Assembly (NCBI GenBank): GCA_016870715.1
Contig: VGAL01000010.1
Coordinates: 1 to 38,508, forward strand
DNA length: 38,508 nucleotides
Direction: 5' to 3'
Origin: Actinomycetota bacterium
Lineage (GTDB): Bacteria > Actinomycetota > Actinomycetes > Nanopelagicales > Nanopelagicaceae
The notes beneath the pieces are model-generated. The model saw nothing but the letters and a program-made list of their open reading frames with translations, ran no database searches and was not told where the DNA came from. A program made the position numbers and the translations under genes. Below are positions 32,290 through 38,508 of the stretch, in pieces (positions within the stretch are counted from its first letter, which is position 1; each line of letters opens with the position of its first letter).

Positions 32290-33774
32290 GTGCCTTCTAA
32301 AAGCCATGCCGCAAAGGGCAAAAGCGCTGGAAAACCAGCGGCAAAAAGCGCTGTGAAGAAAGCCGTGAAGAAGGCTCCCGCAAAGAAAGCTCCAGCTAAA
32401 AAAACACCAGCAAAGAAAGCTCCAGCAAAGAAAGCTCCAGCAAAGAAAGCTCCAGCAAAGAAAGCTCCAGCAAAGAAAGCGCCAGCAGAACGTCCTCGCT
32501 TTTTAACGAAGGCAGAGATTGAAGCGCGCAAGGCTGCGCTCGCCGCAGAACTTCAAAAAGAAATTGGAGCAAAGTCCTCACCGAAAAAACCAGAGAAGAG
32601 CGAAAAACCTGCTGCTGGAAAATCAGGTGGCAAGGTTGCTAAGGCTCAAGTTGAAGGCGAAGAGGTCGAGTTAGAAGAGGTCGATTTAGAGGATCTCGAA
32701 TCGCTTGAGAAGGAACTTGTCAGCGACAACCTTGAGGGCGTTGAGAACATCGTCGACGCCGAGCGGAAAGATAAGCCCGCTGAGCCTGAGGATGACCGTG
32801 CCGGATTTACCCTCACCGCCTCCGAAGAGGATGATCTGCCTGCTCAGACCGTTGTGACTGCCGGCGCGACCGCCGACCCGGTCAAGGATTACTTGAAGCA
32901 GATTGGTCGGGTGCCGCTGCTTAATGCTGAACAAGAGGTTGAGCTTGCAAAACGGGTCGAGGCAGGGCTTTTTGCCGAAGAGACCCTCAACGCTGGTTCC
33001 AAATTTGAGAAGAAGTTAAAGCGGGAACTCGACTGGATTGCAGAAGATGGGCGTCGCGCCAAGAACCATCTACTTGAGGCGAATTTACGTCTTGTGGTCT
33101 CGCTAGCAAAGCGGTACACCGGTCGCGGAATGCTCTTCCTTGATCTCATTCAAGAGGGAAATCTTGGACTTATTCGTGCGGTGGAAAAGTTCGATTACAC
33201 CAAGGGGTATAAGTTCTCGACCTATGCAACCTGGTGGATTCGCCAGGCGATTACCCGCGCCATGGCCGACCAGGCCCGCACCATCCGTATCCCGGTCCAC
33301 ATGGTTGAAGTGATCAATAAATTGGCCCGTGTTCAGCGGCAGATGCTCCAGGATCTAGGGCGCGAACCGACGCCTGAGGAGCTGGCAAAAGAGCTCGATA
33401 TGACCCCGGAAAAAGTCGTTGAAGTTCAGAAATATGGTCGCGAACCAATCTCGCTTCACACCCCACTTGGTGAAGAGGGCGATTCTGAATTCGGCGATTT
33501 GATCGAAGATTCTGAAGCAGTTGTTCCTGCAGATGCAGTCTCGTTTACTTTACTTCAAGAACAACTTCATTCCGTTCTCGATACGTTGTCCGAACGTGAA
33601 GCAGGAGTTGTTGCGATGCGTTTTGGTTTAACGGATGGACAACCAAAAACTTTGGATGAGATCGGAAAAGTTTATGGAGTTACTCGCGAACGTATTCGTC
33701 AGATCGAATCGAAAACGATGTCGAAATTACGCCACCCATCGCGCTCGCAGGTCTTGCGCGATTACCTCGATTAA
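32290..33774 (+). CDS. rpoD: Primary RNA polymerase sigma factor (RpoD/HrdB/SigA)
   Basis: About 494 residues. It begins at GTG 32290 with GCGAGGA 5 nt upstream. The N-terminal 60 residues are a Lys/Ala/Pro-rich histone-like tail (repeats of AKKAP), followed by an acidic region. Region 1.2 is [31 protein letters not shown]. Region 2 has the -10-recognition [19 protein letters not shown] and [18 protein letters not shown]. Region 3 has [13 protein letters not shown]. Region 4 ends with the [23 protein letters not shown]. This is the essential housekeeping sigma. The tail resembles those of actinobacterial HrdB-type factors and is encoded by exact 15-bp repeats. Confidence 0.97.
   Translation: MPSKSHAAKGKSAGKPAAKSAVKKAVKKAPAKKAPAKKTPAKKAPAKKAPAKKAPAKKAPAKKAPAERPRFLTKAEIEARKAALAAELQKEIGAKSSPKKPEKSEKPAAGKSGGKVAKAQVEGEEVELEEVDLEDLESLEKELVSDNLEGVENIVDAERKDKPAEPEDDRAGFTLTASEEDDLPAQTVVTAGATADPVKDYLKQIGRVPLLNAEQEVELAKRVEAGLFAEETLNAGSKFEKKLKRELDWIAEDGRRAKNHLLEANLRLVVSLAKRYTGRGMLFLDLIQEGNLGLIRAVEKFDYTKGYKFSTYATWWIRQAITRAMADQARTIRIPVHMVEVINKLARVQRQMLQDLGREPTPEELAKELDMTPEKVVEVQKYGREPISLHTPLGEEGDSEFGDLIEDSEAVVPADAVSFTLLQEQLHSVLDTLSEREAGVVAMRFGLTDGQPKTLDEIGKVYGVTRERIRQIESKTMSKLRHPSRSQVLRDYLD
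32411..32485. repeat. 15-bp tandem repeats in rpoD N-terminus
   Basis: CAAAGAAAGCTCCAG is repeated four times exactly (32411-32470). A fifth copy with one change (GCGCCAG) follows, encoding AKKAP units. Degenerate copies lie upstream, from about 32371. DNA identity at synonymous positions implies recent expansion. Confidence 0.92.
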
Positions 33775-33775
33775 T

Positions 33776-33789
33776 CGCCCTTAAGGGCG
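33776..33789 (+). terminator. Palindrome just after rpoD
   Basis: CGCCCTTAAGGGCG is a perfect 14-bp palindrome beginning 2 nt after the rpoD stop. It can form a GC-rich 5-bp stem with a TTAA loop. No T-run follows, so it is only a candidate terminator or 3'-end stabiliser. Confidence 0.45.
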
Positions 33790-33949
33790 GGCACTCTCAG
33801 GCCTATTGGGCGCCACCTGCGCTTTCGTTGGGGTACCCCCACAAGGGTGTCAAGACTCTCGGGATTTGGTGTCCTTTTTGGGCTACTGCTGGCTTAATTA
33901 AGGGGCCTCAGCCACCTAGACTTGAGGTCGGTTGTGGAGGCCGATCGTT
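33790..33949 (+). promoter_or_regulatory. Leader of the large surface protein, with SD-sequestering hairpin
   Basis: This gap contains a second palindrome, GGGGTACCCC (33830-33839). Near its end GGCCTC (33904-33909) can pair with GAGGCC (33937-33942), extended by CAC (33913-33915) with GTG (33934-33936). The 3' arm contains the GGAGG ribosome site of the downstream gene. No promoter with good -35 and -10 elements stood out, and I see no known riboswitch. Confidence 0.5.
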
Positions 33950-36900
33950 ATGTGTTTGTCAGCATTTTTAGCGACACCTGCGCGCTTTCGCCTACCCAAA
34001 AAGTCTCTCGCATCAATAGCAAGCTGGTTAGTTGTTGCTCCATTAATTGCACTTGTCTCCGTAACAACGTCGGCGGCTACGGCGCAAGCGGTTGATTGTG
34101 TCGTTGGTTCTAGCGCTGATTGCCCTGGAGCTAGTGCAAAACACATTAAAGATGTTACGGGAACAAATACAGATGGCGTCTACTGGATTACCGTGGGAGG
34201 GGTCGCCACTCAGGTTTACTCCATTATGAATTCTGCGATGGATGGTGGCGGGTGGATGCTCGCCATGAAGGGCGCCAACACTGGCGCAACTTTCAATTAC
34301 AACTCGACGCACTGGACAACGACTTCAACGTTAAACACCACCTACCTTCGACGTAATGACTCTTCATACAATGAAGATGCAAAGTTTTCGGTTTTCAATA
34401 GCACCCCCGCTTCAAAAGTCCTTGCGATATTTCCTGATGCGACAGCTGGCGGTGCAATAACGGGTCAAAGTTACGGATTCACCTGGAACGAGACCATGCC
34501 TACTCCGGCAAATACACAAAGTTATTCAGGTCGCCCGACTCAAGGTGATTACACAGGAAAAACTTTGCGCGAGCTTTTTGCCGGTGGTGAAAAGATTTAC
34601 ATTCGGGATGCGACAAATGCGAGTCCGTATCGCGCCGCAGGGTCCGGCGTCTTCTCCACCCAGACTGATGTGCGCTTTTTTGGCTTCAATTATTCTGGCG
34701 GAAGCTCCAGCAAAGCTCGTTTTGGTTTTGGCTTTAACGAGAATACTAATGGAGCCGCCTACCCAACTGCTGATGAGAATTCGAATGACGTCGAAGGTGG
34801 CATTGGTCTGAATAGATCAAATACAAGCGCTGGAGACTTTATTTATTGTTGTCAGAATTCCAGTGGCGTGAACCGCCAAATGAAATTTGAGCTGTATGTG
34901 AAGGCATATTCGACGGTTCCCGATGTCCTCGCCCCCTTCTCAGCAACACCGTCAGATGGACAAGTAACGCTTAACTGGGGAGCAGGATCCGCAACAAGCC
35001 CGGTAACGGGTTACACAGTTCAGAGCTCGAGTAATGGTGGAAGTAGTTGGAGTACCGCCGTCGCACTTGATTCGACTGCACGTAGTTATACCTACTCAGG
35101 ACTGACGAATGGCACGACTTATTCCTTCCGCGCCAATGCGGTGAACGCCCTAGGTGCAGGAGCCTTTGCGACCACAACAGCGATTCCCTCACTTCCCCCA
35201 GATGCTCCATCAATCAACTCACTAACCGTTCGCCAAGGTGCGCAATGTGCTGCTAACGCATCTCCGAGCACTGGTGTGACTGCAGCAATGGTTGGAAATG
35301 ATTGCGTAGTTCAGTTTACGAATGTCGGCACAGTAACTTGGACGCCTCCAGCAGGCGTCACTAATGTTCAAGTGTTAGTGGTGGGCGGTGGAGGTGGCGG
35401 TGGTTTTGATATAGGCGGTGGAGGTGGCGGTGGAGCTGTCGTTGCGGGCACATTCACCGCACAGGCAACTACTTATTCGGTAACGGTGGGTGGTGGCGGA
35501 AACGGGGCGGGCGCGAATCTAAACGGCAACGGCAACAACCATTACTACACAATTGGTAGCAGCAATGGTCAAGATTCGGTAGTGACAGGAACAGGACTTG
35601 AACTTCGAGCCAAAGGTGGTGGAGCCGGTGCGTCTTCATACTATGGATACACACCTAATTATGGAGCCGGTTTAGCAGGCGGCAACGGTGGAGGTTCATC
35701 TGGTTATTCCGATGGAAATTACAAAAGCGGCGGCACCCAGACTCAATCAACTCTCGGATCGACAAGTGGTTTAACGTCTGTGCTTTCTGGATCAACCGGC
35801 TATAACGGTGGTCGTGGGGGACGCCAATACTATTCTGGAGGCGGAGCAGGCGCGGGTGCAAAAGGAACAGATTCACCTACGCGAGCAGACGGAGGGGCGG
35901 GATTTTCAAGCGCAATCACAGGTACAAATTTCTATTGGGGCGGCGGTGGAGGTGGAGCTGGTCATTCAATAGCACCTGGAAATGGTGGCGCCGGCGGCGG
36001 TGGTGGTGGAGGTGGATATGGCACCGGTGCCGGAACGGGAAATACGCAGGGACTCAATGCTGGTTCTAACGGTCAAAACCGCGCACATGCGCCAGGCGGC
36101 AATGGAGGCGTCAGCACTGGCGGTGGTGGTGGTGGTGGGGCGCATTACAACACTGATTCAAAAGGCGGCAATGGCGGTTCCGGAATAGTTGTTCTTCGAT
36201 ACGAAGCGCCCTCTGTCTATGTTGAGGCGAATCTGTCGGCACCCGCATTCAATGGCGGATCCGCGGTAACAAATTACCTTTATCAATATTCAACTGATGG
36301 AAGCACGTGGAGCGCTGCCACAAGCTCAGGTTCAGCAGCCACAACTTTTAATCTAATGGGGGTTACGACTGGTTCCTATCGTTATTTCCGAATAGCAGCT
36401 AAGAATCCTGCGGGCACAAGCACGTACACGCAATACCCGACATCGCTCTTAGTGGCCGCTGCCCCAACGGCGCCATCAACGCTTGTTGCCACGAGGGGTA
36501 ATTCCCAAGTTGGACTAACGTGGACCGCGCCATCAGCTATTGGCGGTGCGAATATCACAGATTATGTTGTTGAGTATTCAACAAACAATTCTACGTGGAC
36601 AGTTTTTGCGGATGGAACTTCCACAACTGCTGCCGCGACAGTAACTGGGTTGACTAATGGCACTCCCTATTACTTCCGAGTCGCCGCTGTAAACATCGCA
36701 GGTACAAGTGCATATCTTGCAAGCTCCACTACTACGACGCCAGCAACTACCCCCTCCGCGCCTCAATCTCTCACGGTGAGCTCGGTCGTAACCGAAACAC
36801 TTACTACGAACGGTTTGGTTGGATACTGGAGTTTTGACGGATCGTCGACGCTCGGAGTCAATAGCGTTGCGGGAAATACAGCGCTTATCTCTGGAGGTTC

Positions 36901-38508
36901 TCCTGCTTATACGACAAGTGGAAAGTTTGGTGGAGGGTTACTCCTTAACGGGAGCTCATATTTAAGTGGTTCAGTTCTAAATTTGCCGACCGGAAGTTCA
37001 AGTTACTCGATTGGCGGGTGGATAAGAAATACAACTCTAGGTACGCAAGGCATCCTTGGTTGGGGAAATTGGGGAACTACCAATCAGACGAACGCATTGC
37101 GAACCTCCAATAATTCCATTTACCACTATTGGTGGGGGAACGACGTGAACCCGGCTATGCCATCTGGACAAACGTTGCTCAATACATGGCACCACGTAAT
37201 TGCAACTTATGATGGGTCGACACGAAAAATATATCTAGATGGTGCGCTGCTTTCTAGCGCAGCGGCGAGTGGTTTGAATGCGCAAAATATGAATTTCCGA
37301 ATTGGTTCGACTAATAATTCAGAGAACTTCATTGGCACCCTCGACGATATTGTTGTTTATAACCGTGCATTAACTTTGGCTGAGGTTGGCACAGTCATGA
37401 ATCAAACTGGTGGACAGGTGACACTCACATGGTCTGACATGGCTAACAATTCGCTAAACGGTGGTGCTGCAATTACCAATTACAGCGTTGATTATTCGAC
37501 AGACAACACCAGTTGGACTAACTCTGCCGCTGGCGCCGCCACTCCCACCTCTGCCACGGTTACTGGTCTTACTTCTGGAGCCAGCTATTACTTCCGAGTT
37601 CGAGCAATCAACTCAGTGGGTAATGGTGCATATGCAACTACTGGTCCGCGTGCAATTGCAAACCCGGCAACGCTCACTTATAACGGAAACTCTAATACTT
37701 CAGGCACTGTGCCTTCAGATGCCACAGCATACGTCGTGGGTCAGGCAGTGACAGTGCTTGGTAACACGGGAAACTTGAGCCGGACTGGATATACATTCGC
37801 AGGATGGACTGACAACAGTTCTGGGACAGGCACTGTTTACACCGCAGGAAATTCGTATTCACTTCCGTCGGCAACTTCCAATCTTTACGCAAAGTGGAAT
37901 GGAATATCTAATACCGTTGCATACGATGCACAAGGGGGCGCAGCAGTTTCGTCGGTGACTTGGGTTACTGGCGCATCGCTAACTCTTCCCGCAGCACCTA
38001 CTCGTGCCGGGTATACCTTTAACGGTTGGTACGACGCAGAAAATGGTGGGACTCGGGTCGGCGGCGCAAGCGCCTCTTATAGCCCAGCAAACACGGCGGG
38101 TTTCACCCTCTACGCGCAGTGGACTGCTAACACCAACACCGTTGCCTTCGATTCGCGAGGTGGATCCAGCGTTGACTCAAGAAGTTGGATAACTGCCACG
38201 ACATTGAATCTTCCTCCAGCGCCGACACGTGCCGGCTACACCTTCAATGGTTGGTTTGCAGCTGCATCCGGTGGAAGCCCAGTGGCACCGATGACGACAG
38301 CTGCAAATGGATTGTCTTTTGATGGAAGCGGACGCGTTGATGTTCCTCATTCGAACGCATTTAACTTCTCAACGGACATCACGATTGAAGCGTGGATAAA
38401 AACGACTTCAAATTCAGAACAGTACATCACCACAAAAAATGAAAATTCATTTTATTTCGGAATTAATCTCGGTGGCGGGGCCGGAAAGGTGTCATTTTGG
38501 CTCAATAA
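33950..38508 (+). CDS. Very large secreted modular surface protein (5' part; fibrinogen-like, FN3, glycine-rich, LamG, InlB-like repeats)
   Basis: An uninterrupted frame of 1519 codons runs off the window. ATG 33950 has GGAGG upstream with 9-nt spacing. Domains: signal peptide (1-47, cleavage at TAQA/V); bacterial fibrinogen-like domain (about 50-325) with DGVYWITVGG and MDGGGWMLAM; FN3 (about 323-414); a split FN3 interrupted by a glycine-rich module (about 430-755, ending GGSGIVVLRY); FN3 (about 837-932); another FN3 interrupted by LamG (GYWSFDG ... GTLDDIVVYNRAL, about 947-1152); then three InlB/Flg_new-type repeats (RAGYTFNGW). The third repeat is cut by a second LamG that runs off the end. 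These are carbohydrate- or protein-binding adhesin modules; ligand and total size are unknown. It stands alone after rpoD. Confidence 0.88.
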   Translation, partial: MCLSAFLATPARFRLPKKSLASIASWLVVAPLIALVSVTTSAATAQAVDCVVGSSADCPGASAKHIKDVTGTNTDGVYWITVGGVATQVYSIMNSAMDGGGWMLAMKGANTGATFNYNSTHWTTTSTLNTTYLRRNDSSYNEDAKFSVFNSTPASKVLAIFPDATAGGAITGQSYGFTWNETMPTPANTQSYSGRPTQGDYTGKTLRELFAGGEKIYIRDATNASPYRAAGSGVFSTQTDVRFFGFNYSGGSSSKARFGFGFNENTNGAAYPTADENSNDVEGGIGLNRSNTSAGDFIYCCQNSSGVNRQMKFELYVKAYSTVPDVLAPFSATPSDGQVTLNWGAGSATSPVTGYTVQSSSNGGSSWSTAVALDSTARSYTYSGLTNGTTYSFRANAVNALGAGAFATTTAIPSLPPDAPSINSLTVRQGAQCAANASPSTGVTAAMVGNDCVVQFTNVGTVTWTPPAGVTNVQVLVVGGGGGGGFDIGGGGGGGAVVAGTFTAQATTYSVTVGGGGNGAGANLNGNGNNHYYTIGSSNGQDSVVTGTGLELRAKGGGAGASSYYGYTPNYGAGLAGGNGGGSSGYSDGNYKSGGTQTQSTLGSTSGLTSVLSGSTGYNGGRGGRQYYSGGGAGAGAKGTDSPTRADGGAGFSSAITGTNFYWGGGGGGAGHSIAPGNGGAGGGGGGGGYGTGAGTGNTQGLNAGSNGQNRAHAPGGNGGVSTGGGGGGGAHYNTDSKGGNGGSGIVVLRYEAPSVYVEANLSAPAFNGGSAVTNYLYQYSTDGSTWSAATSSGSAATTFNLMGVTTGSYRYFRIAAKNPAGTSTYTQYPTSLLVAAAPTAPSTLVATRGNSQVGLTWTAPSAIGGANITDYVVEYSTNNSTWTVFADGTSTTAAATVTGLTNGTPYYFRVAAVNIAGTSAYLASSTTTTPATTPSAPQSLTVSSVVTETLTTNGLVGYWSFDGSSTLGVNSVAGNTALISGGSPAYTTSGKFGGGLLLNGSSYLSGSVLNLPTGSSSYSIGGWIRNTTLGTQGILGWGNWGTTNQTNALRTSNNSIYHYWWGNDVNPAMPSGQTLLNTWHHVIATYDGSTRKIYLDGALLSSAAASGLNAQNMNFRIGSTNNSENFIGTLDDIVVYNRALTLAEVGTVMNQTGGQVTLTWSDMANNSLNGGAAITNYSVDYSTDNTSWTNSAAGAATPTSATVTGLTSGASYYFRVRAINSVGNGAYATTGPRAIANPATLTYNGNSNTSGTVPSDATAYVVGQAVTVLGNTGNLSRTGYTFAGWTDNSSGTGTVYTAGNSYSLPSATSNLYAKWNGISNTVAYDAQGGAAVSSVTWVTGASLTLPAAPTRAGYTFNGWYDAENGGTRVGGASASYSPANTAGFTLYAQWTANTNTVAFDSRGGSSVDSRSWITATTLNLPPAPTRAGYTFNGWFAAASGGSPVAPMTTAANGLSFDGSGRVDVPHSNAFNFSTDITIEAWIKTTSNSEQYITTKNENSFYFGINLGGGAGKVSFWLN

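Noticed and set aside
32196-32531. Minus-strand frame with AGAFF repeats
   Set aside because: An artefact of the 15-bp rpoD repeats read backwards.
33790-33949. Cyclic-di-GMP or other known riboswitch before the surface protein
   Set aside because: The region has hairpins but no recognisable aptamer core of a known class.
35388-36204. Glycine-codon-rich tract as a possible CRISPR or DNA repeat array
   Set aside because: The repeats are irregular GGN codons of a glycine-rich protein domain, without constant repeat and spacer lengths.

Overview
This window looks like a free-living actinobacterium with a small, streamlined genome and GC near 50% (judged by eye). Evidence: the order rimO-pgsA-cinA-clgR-recA-recX ... 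miaB-miaA ... dapF-hflX-lexA-LysM-nrdR-nrdJ ... rpoD is the actinobacterial chromosomal backbone; the SOS boxes have the actinobacterial form CGAAC-N4-GTTCG; there is a SAM-IV type riboswitch; and the primary sigma factor carries a lysine/alanine-rich HrdB-like tail. Very tight spacing, many 4-nt start/stop overlaps and a secreted protein ending in a CVKGKLTKK...CPAG(F/Y)KK tail suggest a freshwater planktonic lineage (Nanopelagicales-like). That placement is inference.

Layout. 1-7368: core genes on the + strand (RodZ-like membrane HTH protein, RimO, PgsA, PncC/CinA, ClgR, a TetR regulator, a membrane-anchored secreted EEP hydrolase, then recA-recX behind a perfect SOS box). 7355-9217: a secreted protein on the opposite strand, lying between recX and miaB. 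9278-11631: miaB-miaA. 11739-16766: a sugar-uptake cassette (binding protein, ATPase, permease, L-rhamnose mutarotase-like protein, Gfo/Idh/MocA dehydrogenase) lying between miaA and dapF. 16797-19030: dapF-hflX. 19035-20226: lexA and a divergent LysM gene sharing a control region with two SOS boxes, a layout like that of SOS division suppressors. 20296-23915: nrdR-nrdJ behind tandem NrdR-box-like sites. 23934-26967: an amino-sugar catabolic operon (nagA, SIS-domain deaminase, ROK kinase). 26952-29535: NUDIX hydrolase, a lipoprotein/secreted-protein pair and a DUF4192 protein. 29594-32175: SAM-IV riboswitch, metY and metX (direct-sulfhydrylation methionine synthesis). 32290-33774: primary sigma factor. 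33950 to the end: the 5' part of a very large secreted modular surface protein that runs off the window.

The most unusual content is this last gene. It begins with a fibrinogen-like domain, followed by fibronectin-III and InlB/Flg_new-type repeats. Two FN3 domains appear to be interrupted right after an S-L-T-V strand, once by a glycine-rich module and once by a LamG module. A third repeat seems to be interrupted by a second LamG. Its Shine-Dalgarno sequence can be buried in a leader hairpin. Also notable: metX has no usual start codon (ATT predicted), and five genes, core ones included, carry short in-frame DNA tandem repeats in their unconserved ends. I saw no tRNA, rRNA, CRISPR array, insertion sequence or prophage.
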